Assembly (NCBI GenBank): GCA_047638815.1
Contig: JBLIMR010000039.1
Location: forward strand, 1 to 26,654
DNA length: 26,654 bases
Origin: JAJRRH01 sp047638815
Lineage (GTDB): Bacteria > Bacteroidota > Bacteroidia > Flavobacteriales_D > JABDKJ01
Reading direction: 5' to 3'
Shown: piece after piece, positions 14,471 through 22,315 of the stretch
Layout of the letters: the number at the start of each line of letters is the position of its first letter
How positions within the stretch are numbered: position 1 is the stretch's first letter
Program-made: the position numbers and the translations under genes
Notes under the pieces: model-generated
The model's database searches: none
What the model saw: the letters and a program-made list of their open reading frames with translations, nothing else
Told to the model about the DNA's origin: nothing

Positions 14471-15421
14471 ATGAAGACAATAGAGGAAGAAGATCCGGTA
14501 AAATTAAAAGCATTTCAAGATAAAATTGATGCAGGTTTTAAGATCGAAGCGAAAGACTGGATGCCAGACAAATACAGGCACAGCCTTATTCGTATGATTT
14601 CTCAACATGCTCATTCGGAGATTATTGGCATGCAGCCGGAAGGAAATTGGCTTTCTAGAGCACCTTCATTGAGAGCCAAAAAAATACTTCTAGCCAAAAT
14701 ACAAGATGAGGCCGGTCATGGTCTTTATTTGTACAGTGCAGCAGAAACTTTGGGTGTCTCCAGAGATCAATTTATTGAATGGCTGCATGAAGGAAAAGCA
14801 AAATATTCAAGCATTTTCAATTATCCAACATTAACATGGGCCGATATGGGTGCTGTAGGTTGGTTGGTTGATGGAGCGGCAATTGTCAATCAAGTTTCTT
14901 TACAGTCTACTTCATACGGGCCATACGCGAGAGCAATGGTCAGAATATGCAAAGAGGAGAGTTTTCATCAACGTCAAGGATACGAGATCATGGTTGATAT
15001 GGCGCGTGGAACAGCTGAACAAAAGGCTATGGCACAGGATGCGCTAAACAGAATGTGGTGGCCTTCTATCATGATGTTTGGACCGCATGACGGGGATTCC
15101 CCTAATTCATCATTGTCATTAAAGTGGAAGATTAAAAAGGAAAGTAATGATGATTTAAGACAGCGTTTTATTGATAAAACGATAGAGCAAGCAGAAATTA
15201 TTGGTCTGACAATTCCTGATCCAGATTTGGAGTTGCAAGCAGACGGTCACTATAAGTTTGGCAAAATTGATTGGACGGAGTTCTATCAAGTGATAAAAGG
15301 ATATGGCCCATGTAATAAACAAAGGCTGCAACATCATATCAAAGCACATGAGGATGGTGCTTGGGTGAGAGAGGCAGCCCAAGCATATGCCAAGAAGAAA
15401 AATTCAGAAGTAGCAGCATAA
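14471..15421 (+). CDS. paaA: 1,2-phenylacetyl-CoA epoxidase, catalytic subunit PaaA
   Basis: The di-iron subunit that epoxidises the ring of phenylacetyl-CoA, the key step of aerobic phenylacetate breakdown. The 316-residue protein has a ferritin-like bundle with carboxylate/His ligands in the expected order: E50 (HAHSEIIGMQPEGNW), E80xxH83 (QDEAGHGLYLYSAAETLG), and E163xxH166 (CKEESFHQRQGYEIM). WPSIMMFGPHDGDSPNSS is another PaaA signature. It is the first gene of paaABC, 11 bases before paaB. The palindrome TTAGCTAA about 18 bases before the start could be a control site, but this is weak. Confidence 0.95.
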   Translation: MKTIEEEDPVKLKAFQDKIDAGFKIEAKDWMPDKYRHSLIRMISQHAHSEIIGMQPEGNWLSRAPSLRAKKILLAKIQDEAGHGLYLYSAAETLGVSRDQFIEWLHEGKAKYSSIFNYPTLTWADMGAVGWLVDGAAIVNQVSLQSTSYGPYARAMVRICKEESFHQRQGYEIMVDMARGTAEQKAMAQDALNRMWWPSIMMFGPHDGDSPNSSLSLKWKIKKESNDDLRQRFIDKTIEQAEIIGLTIPDPDLELQADGHYKFGKIDWTEFYQVIKGYGPCNKQRLQHHIKAHEDGAWVREAAQAYAKKKNSEVAA

Positions 15422-15432
15422 AAGAAAATTTA

Positions 15433-15726
15433 ATGTCAGAAAAGGATAATCAAGGAACCTTGTGGGAAGTATTCATACAATCGAAAAGTGGATTGGCTTT
15501 CAAACACGCAGGAAGTGTACACGCCTATGATAAGGAAATGGCGATTCAGAATGCCAGGGACCTTTACACAAGGAGAAAAGAAGGAAATGGAATGTGGGTA
15601 GTACCATCGGATCAAATCGTTTCGGTTCAATCTAAAGATGCTGAATCTTTTTACGATCCAGCTGATGATAAGGTATACAGACATCCTACATTTTACGAAT
15701 TGCCAGATGGCATCAAACACATGTAA
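15433..15726 (+). CDS. paaB: 1,2-phenylacetyl-CoA epoxidase subunit PaaB
   Basis: A small subunit of the epoxidase complex, thought to bridge PaaAC heterodimers. The 97-residue protein begins MSEKDNQGTLWEVFIQSKSG and contains FKHAGSVHAYDKEMAIQNARDLYTRR, GNGMWVVPSDQIV, and SFYDPADDKVYRHPTFYELPDGIKHM, which match PaaB throughout. ATG 15433 is chosen because the frame upstream of it lies inside paaA. Its stop TAA shares one base with the paaC ATG (TAATG), so the two are translationally coupled. Confidence 0.94.
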   Translation: MSEKDNQGTLWEVFIQSKSGLAFKHAGSVHAYDKEMAIQNARDLYTRRKEGNGMWVVPSDQIVSVQSKDAESFYDPADDKVYRHPTFYELPDGIKHM

Positions 15727-16475
15727 TGAATAAGAATTTGTACAAGTACTGTCTTCGAATGGGAGACAACAGTCTTATTCTAGGACATCGCCTTTCGGAA
15801 TATTGTTCCAAAGGGCCATTTCTGGAAGAGGATCTGGCAATTTCTAATGTAGGTCTAGATCATCTAGGTCAATCAGAAGCTTTCTTGGATTATGCGGCCA
15901 AATTATCGGGCAATACATCTGCAGACCACCTGGCCTTCAGAAGGGTAGAGTCCGAGTATCTCAATGTACAGCTTGTTGAAGCACCAGCGGTAGATTTTGG
16001 CATTATCATGGCGAAACAGTTTTATATGGATGTTTTCAATTATTATCTATACACGGAGATGAGAAAATCCAGTGATGATACATTAAGTGCTATAGCCGAG
16101 AAGAGTCTCAAAGAAGTGACTTATCATCTTCGAAGAAGTGCTGACTGGATCAAGAGGCTAGGGGATGGGACTGAAGAAAGTCACCTCAGAATTCAAGAGG
16201 CTTTGAATGATCTTTGGTTATACACCGGTGAGTTATTTGAGAAAGACGAAGTGGAACTTGAGTTGGCTTCAGCAGGTATTGTGCCTAATGTAGATGATAT
16301 TAAGCCCAAATGGCTCGGAATGATCAATGAAGTGCTATCAGAAGCAACATTAACTCTACCAGAAGGGACTTTTATGCAATCAGGAGGGAGAGTAGGACAT
16401 CATACGGAAGGTATGGGCTTTATTCTTACTGACATGCAGTACCTTAATCGAGTGTACCCGGACGCCAAGTGGTAG
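15726..16475 (+). CDS. paaC: 1,2-phenylacetyl-CoA epoxidase subunit PaaC
   Basis: The structural ferritin-like partner of PaaA, 249 residues. Family stretches are clear: YCLRMGDNSLILGHRLSEYC at the start, ISNVGLDHLGQSEAFLDYAAKL, LVEAPAVDFGIIMAKQFYMDVF, SLKEVTYHLRRSADWIKRLGDGTEES, and the C-terminal GGRVGHHTEGMGFILTDMQYLNRVYPDAKW. PaaC keeps the fold but is not the catalytic di-iron site. It is normally followed by paaD and accompanied by paaE (reductase); neither is here, as the next 295 bases have no convincing gene. Confidence 0.94.
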   Translation: MNKNLYKYCLRMGDNSLILGHRLSEYCSKGPFLEEDLAISNVGLDHLGQSEAFLDYAAKLSGNTSADHLAFRRVESEYLNVQLVEAPAVDFGIIMAKQFYMDVFNYYLYTEMRKSSDDTLSAIAEKSLKEVTYHLRRSADWIKRLGDGTEESHLRIQEALNDLWLYTGELFEKDEVELELASAGIVPNVDDIKPKWLGMINEVLSEATLTLPEGTFMQSGGRVGHHTEGMGFILTDMQYLNRVYPDAKW

Positions 16476-16770
16476 TAATATCTTCAATCAAAGATTAAAT
16501 TGTTAGAAGGAATCTGGTCGTAATAAAGCACGATTATACTTTTCTCCATTCCATTTCGATCAATTTGATCATTTGAGATTAAATTATTCTCACTTCTTAG
16601 TTTCTTACAAATCATGCCATCTCCAGGCCGTCAAGATTAATAAACCGTTAGTACGGAAAATCTAACCTTTGGTCAAAACATCCCCCATATTAGACGATTT
16701 CATCCTTTTGCTATGAAATAAACGCGGGTTTATCACGTATAATTTATACTAGTAATATAATAAACAATAA
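16476..16770. other. Gene-poor stretch between paaC and the UPF0175 gene
   Basis: No convincing gene. A 43-codon - strand frame (16484-16615) exists but shows nothing familiar. Near the right end are a small hairpin ATAAAC-GCGG-GTTTAT (16718-16733) and the palindrome listed at 16737-16749. No remnant of paaD is recognisable. Confidence 0.6.
16737..16749. promoter_or_regulatory. 13-bp palindrome upstream of the antitoxin-like gene
   Basis: GTATAA-T-TTATAC is a perfect inverted repeat 21 bases before ATG 16771. Antitoxin genes are commonly autoregulated through palindromes overlapping their promoters, so an operator is plausible. The AT-rich composition makes chance occurrence a real alternative. 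Confidence 0.35.
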
Positions 16771-16959
16771 ATGACACTAGTGATGAATGTACCAGAGAAG
16801 TTGAGCGGTGACGTAGAAAAAACTAGATTTATGCTTGTCATAAGTCTGTTTGAAAAAAGGAAACTATCTCTTTCCGAAGCCTCCGAAATGTGTAATGTGG
16901 ATTCAAAAGAATTCATGAATAAAAAGACAGATTATAATGATGGCATCATATTTGGCTAG
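16771..16959 (+). CDS. UPF0175-like small protein (antitoxin-like), orphan
   Basis: 62 residues: MTLVMNVPEKLSGDVEKTRFMLVISLFEKRKLSLSEASEMCNVDSKEFMNKK.... It has the layout of UPF0175 proteins: a beta strand ending in PEKL, then a helix with xxLFEKxKLSLSEAxE as part of a helix-turn-helix, and a Cys/Ala-GVD-type turn. UPF0175 members are usually antitoxins next to DUF3368 PIN-domain toxins. Here no toxin follows: only about 40 bases separate the stop from a terminator hairpin. It may be a lone regulator or what remains of a toxin-antitoxin pair. Family assignment is by pattern only. Confidence 0.6.
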   Translation: MTLVMNVPEKLSGDVEKTRFMLVISLFEKRKLSLSEASEMCNVDSKEFMNKKTDYNDGIIFG

Positions 16960-17001
16960 AGATTTACAATCTTAAATTGAAAAGGTTAAGTCAATAATTG
17001 T

Positions 17002-17031
17002 TAGAAAAGGCGGGTCGCAATCCGCCTTTTC
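17002..17031. terminator. Strong bidirectional intrinsic terminator between convergent genes
   Basis: AGAAAAGGCGG (17002-17012) and CCGCCTTTTCT (17021-17031) form a perfect 11-bp stem with an 8-base loop. The GC-rich core is flanked by an A-run on one side and a T-run on the other, so it can end transcription from either strand. It separates the + strand genes (ending 16959) from the - strand genes (ending 17046). Confidence 0.92.
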
Positions 17032-17045
17032 TCGTTTTAGACTGT

Positions 17046-17716
17046 CTATAAAGACATTGGTTTATTAAAAAATAACCCAAGATTTCGACCGATTTTATAT
17101 CCTTCAATTATTGTATCAAGAAAGTTATCTTTGAGAACGTCTTTTGCAGGAAACTTCTTGAAAAAGTAAAAGTTCTTGTTATACATTAGTGGAATCCGTT
17201 CGGCCGATTCTCTAAATTCCTTATCTATTCGCTTGCTTTTCTCTCCTTGAATCTCACCATAATAATCTTTGAATTTTTCATCATTGATCAGCTTTAAGAA
17301 CTTTTTTTCATTGTCCATAATCTCAGTGCGAACCGAATGAAGTGTTTTGGTGTCCAACTGATACACTCCTCCATATAGCCGAAAATCTTCGGGACTCAAT
17401 TGTATGTATATTCCGGGTAGTGACATTGGTTTTTTACCAGTCGCACTGGCCACTGCGCTCACTTGAGTTTTGTATGGTGTTTTGTCTTTCGCAAAACGAA
17501 TGTCCTATTGATTCTAAAAATGGCATTTTTGGCCTCCAGTTTTCCGACTGAAGAATCTATTTTTCCTAGCTCAAAGATTAGATCTTCCACCAATTTTTTA
17601 AAAGGATCTTTCACACTAGTCATGTAACGCTTGCGATTTCCATCCATCCAATCTTTATTGTTGTTGGTGGCTAACTCCTTGAAGAAGTCTAGAAAGTCTT
17701 TGGTGAAGTATTTCAT
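17046..17716 (-). CDS. DUF2461 (TIGR02453) family protein, frameshifted
   Basis: Two consecutive - strand frames form one gene. The first (from ATG 17716) gives MKYFTKDFLDFFKELATNNN, KDWMDGNRKRY and AIFRINR. The second gives SAVASATGKKPMSLPGIYIQLSPEDFRLYGG and the C-terminus ...DTIIEGYKIGRNLGLFFNKPM. DUF2461 proteins read AIFRINRDIRFAKDKTPYKT at the junction. The DNA still encodes DIRFAKDKTPYKTQVSAV once one base is added at the CC of 17504-17505 (GGG to GG on the coding strand). The rebuilt protein has 223 residues, the normal family length, so a single-base deletion separates this sequence from an intact gene. The biochemical function of the family is not known. The lesion may be a natural mutation or an error. 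Confidence 0.82.
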
Positions 17717-17806
17717 TTATTGACAAATTGATTTAAGAAGAAACAAGCGTGCAATTAAGCAAAAGTTCTCTGAATATCTGGACTCGGTTAATAACTCTGA
17801 AGCCAA

Positions 17807-19303
17807 TTAATTCTTCTGCTTGAGATTAATTCCTATGCGTCTAAATGTATTCACGATAAGATCGTTGACATCTTCAGAAGGTCTTATGAAGTATATAGGA
17901 AGCCAGTAGAGTAGGGTGATGATAGATCCGTAAAATAGTATCCCTAAGAATCCTGTAAATATGACGGGAGTCAATGTGATCAGTGCAAAAATACTTAGAC
18001 CAAGAACAAGGACTTTAATGTGCATTCTAGTAAATGGTTGCATATCCATTTTTGCTTTTACAAAGAAGAATCGAATAATGTTTAAAACGACCATTGCAAT
18101 GAAGGAAGCTACTGCTGCGCCAGTTATACCCCAAATTGGGATCATGAGATAGTTGAGACCAATGACAAGAAATAGAAGTACGATGACAAAGTAGGCATTG
18201 TACATATAATACTTTGAGGTTCTGATTAGTTCTTGATTAACCCCGAATAGACTGTTCACCACATTGGATAATCCGATATAGAAAACAACCCATATGCCAC
18301 CCAGATATTCTGGTCTCATGAATTCCGCATAAAAAGGGAAACAGAACCAGACACCCAGGAAAAGATAGCTAGAGAAAATCAGTTGGGTAATACTCGTTTT
18401 TTGATAGATATCCTTGAGCATTTTACTGTCTTCACGCTCCCAGGCATCCGCGGCTACAACATTAGCTATTTTCTTCATCGATCTTGATGGCATTGCAACA
18501 AACAATCCAAAGAAAAAAGTAACGGAATAGACTCCTGTATCTGCCATGGTAAGCATGTTGCCGAGCATGATGCGATCAATATCCAAAATAATCATGTTAC
18601 CAAGACTTCCCAATAATCCATAAAAAGCGACCATCTTTATTTCCTGTTTGTACTCTCCAAGATATTCCTTCAATGCCGATCGACTATATGAGAGCTTATA
18701 CTTTCTATGGTAAAAGAACATTACGATTCCTGGAGAAGCAAAAGCGATACCCACAAATATTAACAGCCAGAAATCAGGTAGATCAAAAAGGTAATGAAAA
18801 GACAATATGCCAATTAAGAAAACAATTTTCAGCACAACATTTTCAATGGCGGCACCGATAACTGCATTATACATCATCGTGACTACAGCATCGAATTGTT
18901 TACCGACTAATCTCAATGCAAAAACCACTAAAAAAATCCAAAAGAACCAACTGACATCCCGAATGCCATTATCTTCATTGATCCAATAGTTTTCAAACAA
19001 TAAAAATATAGCTGCTCCGCCCACAATACCTGTCAAGATTGTATTGATCAGTAAGGTGTAATGCCCGTTTAGCATCTTTTTATCCTCACGAAATTTAGGG
19101 AGCAATTTCACGGCAACAAGTGGAAGCCCTAGTGTGAAAAAAGTAGCGAACATGGATGTGATTGAATTCGTAAAACTTATTAATCCATTTTGATAAGGAT
19201 CGAAAAGTCTTGGTATAATAACCGCTGAATTAAAAAACCCTATCAATACCCCTAGATTCGCGTATATCAGAGATTGAATGGATTGTTTTTTAATAAGACC
19301 CAA
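17807..19303 (-). CDS. Oligosaccharide flippase, Wzx-like
   Basis: A 498-residue integral inner-membrane protein with about 12-14 helices spread evenly along its length, of the MATE/MVF polysaccharide-transporter superfamily. The N-terminus (IKKQSIQSLIYANLGVLIGFFNSAVIIPRLF) is the usual start of the family. DIDRIMLGNM with TGVYSVTFFFG in the middle corresponds to the conserved helix-7/8 region. It would flip an undecaprenyl-linked glycan repeat to the periplasmic face. It is the last gene of the tightly packed glycan operon, 4 bases after the epimerase gene. Confidence 0.88.
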   Translation of the reverse strand: MGLIKKQSIQSLIYANLGVLIGFFNSAVIIPRLFDPYQNGLISFTNSITSMFATFFTLGLPLVAVKLLPKFREDKKMLNGHYTLLINTILTGIVGGAAIFLLFENYWINEDNGIRDVSWFFWIFLVVFALRLVGKQFDAVVTMMYNAVIGAAIENVVLKIVFLIGILSFHYLFDLPDFWLLIFVGIAFASPGIVMFFYHRKYKLSYSRSALKEYLGEYKQEIKMVAFYGLLGSLGNMIILDIDRIMLGNMLTMADTGVYSVTFFFGLFVAMPSRSMKKIANVVAADAWEREDSKMLKDIYQKTSITQLIFSSYLFLGVWFCFPFYAEFMRPEYLGGIWVVFYIGLSNVVNSLFGVNQELIRTSKYYMYNAYFVIVLLFLVIGLNYLMIPIWGITGAAVASFIAMVVLNIIRFFFVKAKMDMQPFTRMHIKVLVLGLSIFALITLTPVIFTGFLGILFYGSIITLLYWLPIYFIRPSEDVNDLIVNTFRRIGINLKQKN

Positions 19304-19307
19304 AGTG

Positions 19308-20303
19308 CTATCTATTTTGTTGATGTTCTTTGCTGTACCAATCTGTGGTTATTTTCAATCCGTCTTCTAAATTTATAGAAGGTTTAAATCTTAAGATTTC
19401 TTTTGCCTTGTTGGTGTCAGCACAGCTGTGAAGAATGTCTCCTACTCTCAGAGCCCTATGCTCAGCAGCGAGTGAAGAACCAAGTTTTTCTTGTATCGAA
19501 CTATAAAGTTCATTTAAAGAAACTTTACCGCCAAGTGCAATATTGAAAACAGAATTAAAGGCTCTTTCGTCATCCGTAAACCCTGCCAAGACATTCGCCT
19601 CTATTACATTTTGGACGAAGGTGAAATCCCTTGTTATGGATCCGTCACCGTTAATAAAACTTGCCGTATTGTTTAATAGGTTAGTAATGAATATTGGTAT
19701 CACAGCGGCATATGGACCATGAATATTTTGCTTCGGTCCAAATACATTAAAATATCTCAGTCCAATAATTTTAAGGTCATATACATTGGAAAATGCTTTT
19801 GCATATAACTCATTGCCTCGCTTTGATGCAGCATAAGGGGAAAGAGGATTGCCAATACGATTTTCTACTTTAATCTCATCTTTGTTATCCCCGTAAACTG
19901 AAGAAGAAGACGAGAACACTACACGGTCTACCTTCTTTTCTCTTGCTACATCCAATACGTTAAGGAAACCATTGATGTTTACATTGTTTGTAATCAAAGG
20001 AGTATCTATACTTCTCGGGACAGATCCTCTTGCGGCTAGGTGTAATACGATATCGCCTTTTTCGAAAACATTATAAATGTCATCTCTTTCGGTTATGGAA
20101 ACTTTATGAAAAGAAAAAGCTGGATTTGTTTTAAATTCCTCAATATTTCTTTCCTCAGATGCAGAGAGGTCGTCTATGACCTTGACTTTTTTTGCTTTGT
20201 TTCGGAGCAAATACTCTACTATATTGGATCCAATAAAACCTACACCACCAGTTATTACAAATGATGCGTCTTTGATTTTACTTATTATTGAAGATTCTAT
20301 CAT
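19308..20303 (-). CDS. NAD-dependent UDP-sugar epimerase/dehydratase (extended SDR, WbpP-like)
   Basis: 331 residues. The Rossmann loop FVITGGVGFIGSN (G19, G20, G22, G25), HLAARGSVPRSI, SSSSSVYG and the catalytic Y157xxxK161 (SPYAASKRGNELYA) mark an extended short-chain dehydrogenase. LRYFNVFGPKQNIHGPYAAVIPIF and GDGSITRDFTFVQNV resemble UDP-GlcNAc C4-epimerases (WbpP/Gne type). A role in supplying a UDP-HexNAc for the glycan is therefore likely, but other UDP-sugar epimerases cannot be excluded. GGVGFIG instead of the usual GGAGFIG is a mild variant. It lies between the glycosyltransferase fusion and the flippase, 4 bases from each. Confidence 0.87.
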   Translation of the reverse strand: MIESSIISKIKDASFVITGGVGFIGSNIVEYLLRNKAKKVKVIDDLSASEERNIEEFKTNPAFSFHKVSITERDDIYNVFEKGDIVLHLAARGSVPRSIDTPLITNNVNINGFLNVLDVAREKKVDRVVFSSSSSVYGDNKDEIKVENRIGNPLSPYAASKRGNELYAKAFSNVYDLKIIGLRYFNVFGPKQNIHGPYAAVIPIFITNLLNNTASFINGDGSITRDFTFVQNVIEANVLAGFTDDERAFNSVFNIALGGKVSLNELYSSIQEKLGSSLAAEHRALRVGDILHSCADTNKAKEILRFKPSINLEDGLKITTDWYSKEHQQNR

Positions 20304-20307
20304 TATT

Positions 20308-21687
20308 TTAATGATCGTTTTTTTGAATTAATTGAGCCAATTGGAAATCATGTTCCGTAAAGATACCAAAGGCGGACTCCTGATCAATTACCATATGACC
20401 AACGGTTCCAACAAGTACTCGGTGATATTTAATAAAGGCCTCTTTTTTAACTACTGAGATTCCACCCACTTGCTTGAACAACGCTTCTCTTTCTAGTTTG
20501 GTATACCTGTCACGGTTCATAATTGCGTGCATTCCATCACCATGGTGTTGATAGAATATCGCATGATCAGGACGGACACTGATTAAGGAGTCTGAGCCAA
20601 ATAAAACCAAGGTGTTAACAGCATCATCAATTTTGTGTGGTTTGAGAAAAGGATATTCAACCGTAAGCAAAAGGATGTGTTTGTATTCAACATCTTGCAA
20701 TTCGTCCAATTCAATAATGTCTTTCATAGTTCCAGCAAGAGATACATTCGCTCTGGCTTGAGACGAAACTCGATGGTGGAAAAGCACTTTTCCGTTCTTC
20801 AAATATGTCTTTGGAATTAGTTCTTTAACCTTCTCATTTGGAGAAGAAATGACGATTTTTTTGCCATTCTTTGCCAGAATTGCTTGTTCAATTTTGTGTT
20901 CAAGTAACGTTTTTCCATTCAATGACCTGAGGCCAATATCCTGTATTCCGCCTCGAACTGGTATAATAATTAATGTGCCATTATTATGACCAAATTCTTC
21001 TACGAAGTTTGCATTAATGCTAGCTCTAGTATCTAGAATTCTGTTCTCATTGCCAGTAAGATTACTACCATGTTGTCTATAGTAAAAGAGAGGTTGGTTT
21101 ACATTTGAGACTTTATATTTCTGAGTAAATTTCACCCAAAGTTCATATCCATCTTGACAATTGTATGATTCATTGTATCCACCTACTTCTCTGAGAAAAT
21201 CTGTCCGTATCATGGTACATGCACCATGAGCAGCTTGATCGAATAACCTCACCTCATTGTCAAAGTTGTGCCTTCGTTCTTCAGAAAGAACATTGCCATC
21301 TTTGTCAACCAAATAGTAATCAGGGAATACCAAGCCAAGATCATTATCTTTTTCTAATCGAGACGAGAGAGTCTCTAATGCCTCTGGATGAATGTAATCA
21401 TCAGCATCCAAACGCATAATATACTTCCCAGATGACAGTCTTAATGCAACATTATTTGTAATGTTTAAGCCCTTGTTTTGTTGATATACTATTTGGATGT
21501 TAGGAGCATCAACATATTCTTCAATAATCTCTCTTGAATTATCACTTGATCCATCATCGATTATGATTAACTCCCAATCTGTTAAAGTTTGAGACAATAC
21601 AGAGTCAATGGCTTTTCGAATATATAATCCATAATTATAATTGGTTATATATACCGTAACCTTGGCGTAATTTAAATCATCTAACAT
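20308..21687 (-). CDS. Fusion protein: GT2 glycosyltransferase + NeuA-like cytidylyltransferase domain
   Basis: 459 residues in two parts. Residues 1-230 are a GT-A family 2 transferase: VTVYITNYNYGLYIRKAIDSVLSQ, nucleotide-binding IIIDDGSSDN (D44, D45), metal-binding LDADD (94-97), and CQDGYELW as the acceptor loop. Residues 237-459 look like an acylneuraminate cytidylyltransferase: LIIIPVRGG (R245), SLNGKTLLEHKIEQA, KIVISSPNEKV, ...HILLLTVEYPFLKPHKIDDAV, and a C-terminal FGIFTEHDFQLAQ. The nucleotide-binding signature, usually IPARGGSKxxPxKN, is here IPVRGGIQDIGLRS: the Lys of SK is missing. Q-P-T-SPL of the core is replaced by LTVEYPF. The domain may be a divergent enzyme or a binding module. 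It follows the upstream acetyltransferase gene with no gap. The combination suggests one protein handling both nucleotide activation and transfer. Confidence 0.82.
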   Translation of the reverse strand: MLDDLNYAKVTVYITNYNYGLYIRKAIDSVLSQTLTDWELIIIDDGSSDNSREIIEEYVDAPNIQIVYQQNKGLNITNNVALRLSSGKYIMRLDADDYIHPEALETLSSRLEKDNDLGLVFPDYYLVDKDGNVLSEERRHNFDNEVRLFDQAAHGACTMIRTDFLREVGGYNESYNCQDGYELWVKFTQKYKVSNVNQPLFYYRQHGSNLTGNENRILDTRASINANFVEEFGHNNGTLIIIPVRGGIQDIGLRSLNGKTLLEHKIEQAILAKNGKKIVISSPNEKVKELIPKTYLKNGKVLFHHRVSSQARANVSLAGTMKDIIELDELQDVEYKHILLLTVEYPFLKPHKIDDAVNTLVLFGSDSLISVRPDHAIFYQHHGDGMHAIMNRDRYTKLEREALFKQVGGISVVKKEAFIKYHRVLVGTVGHMVIDQESAFGIFTEHDFQLAQLIQKNDH

Positions 21688-22314
21688 TTAATCCCTATTC
21701 TTTAAAACTTTTGCTGGAATACCAGCCAAAACGACATCACTAGGAAAGCTTTTTGTAACGACTGCGTTACTGCCAACGATAGTACCTCTGCCCAATTCAC
21801 ATCCAGGTAATATAACAGCGTGAACCCCTATCCAAACATCATCCTGTAAGTTGATCGAGCTATGTTCGTACCCTTGTTTTTGAATGCTTTGGTTGCCTTC
21901 ATGTCTGTGCATACTAGTTTGAAGATAAACATATCCTGAGATTAGAACTTCATTCCCTAAATGTATGCTATCTCCTCCGTTAAGTACTGAGTATAAGCCA
22001 ATTCTAGAGTTTTTCCCTATGCTTACTATCGATTCATTACAAGCTAAAATTCGAACACCTCTATCGATTCTATTATCTCCAAGAAATTCGATTTTGGCAG
22101 ATCCATGTGATCTGATTTCTACATTTCGTTTAAACAATACATTGTCTCCGATGATTAGATTAGCCCCCTTATCAATTTGTATTGTAGGCCAAGTGTGACA
22201 GCAGAATGATTTACCGACTTTTATTCTATTACCCGAAAAAAGCAACTTGAATAACCAACCGTTAAATCTTGGTCTAAATGTTATTTTATAATATTGATAT
22301 AAACTAAATAGCAT
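21688..22314 (-). CDS. Hexapeptide-repeat acyltransferase (first of two)
   Basis: 208 residues. A basic N-terminal segment (LYQYYKITFRPRFNGWLFKLLF) that may lie on the membrane is followed by left-handed beta-helix repeats: ANLIIGDNVLFKRNVEI, ESIVSIGKNSRIGLYSVL, DSIHLGNEVLISGYVYL, then a loop with SMHRHEGN, and INLQDDVWIGVHAVILPGCELGRGTIVGSNAVVTKSFPSDVVLAGIPAKVLK. The last part is the CoA-binding signature of xenobiotic/maltose O-acetyltransferases. It would O- or N-acetylate a glycan sugar. It lies 1 base from the NeuB-type gene and abuts the fusion gene, so it is in the same operon. Confidence 0.87.
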   Translation of the reverse strand: MLFSLYQYYKITFRPRFNGWLFKLLFSGNRIKVGKSFCCHTWPTIQIDKGANLIIGDNVLFKRNVEIRSHGSAKIEFLGDNRIDRGVRILACNESIVSIGKNSRIGLYSVLNGGDSIHLGNEVLISGYVYLQTSMHRHEGNQSIQKQGYEHSSINLQDDVWIGVHAVILPGCELGRGTIVGSNAVVTKSFPSDVVLAGIPAKVLKNRD

Positions 22315-22315
22315 A

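Noticed and set aside
15361..15432. Longer N-terminus for PaaB
   Set aside because: It would lie almost wholly inside paaA, and PaaB relatives start at the MSEKDNQG-like residue.
16484..16615. 43-codon - strand gene between paaC and the UPF0175 gene
   Set aside because: Begins with ATG but shows no family resemblance, ribosome site or context, and lies only about 10 bases past the paaC stop on the opposite strand.
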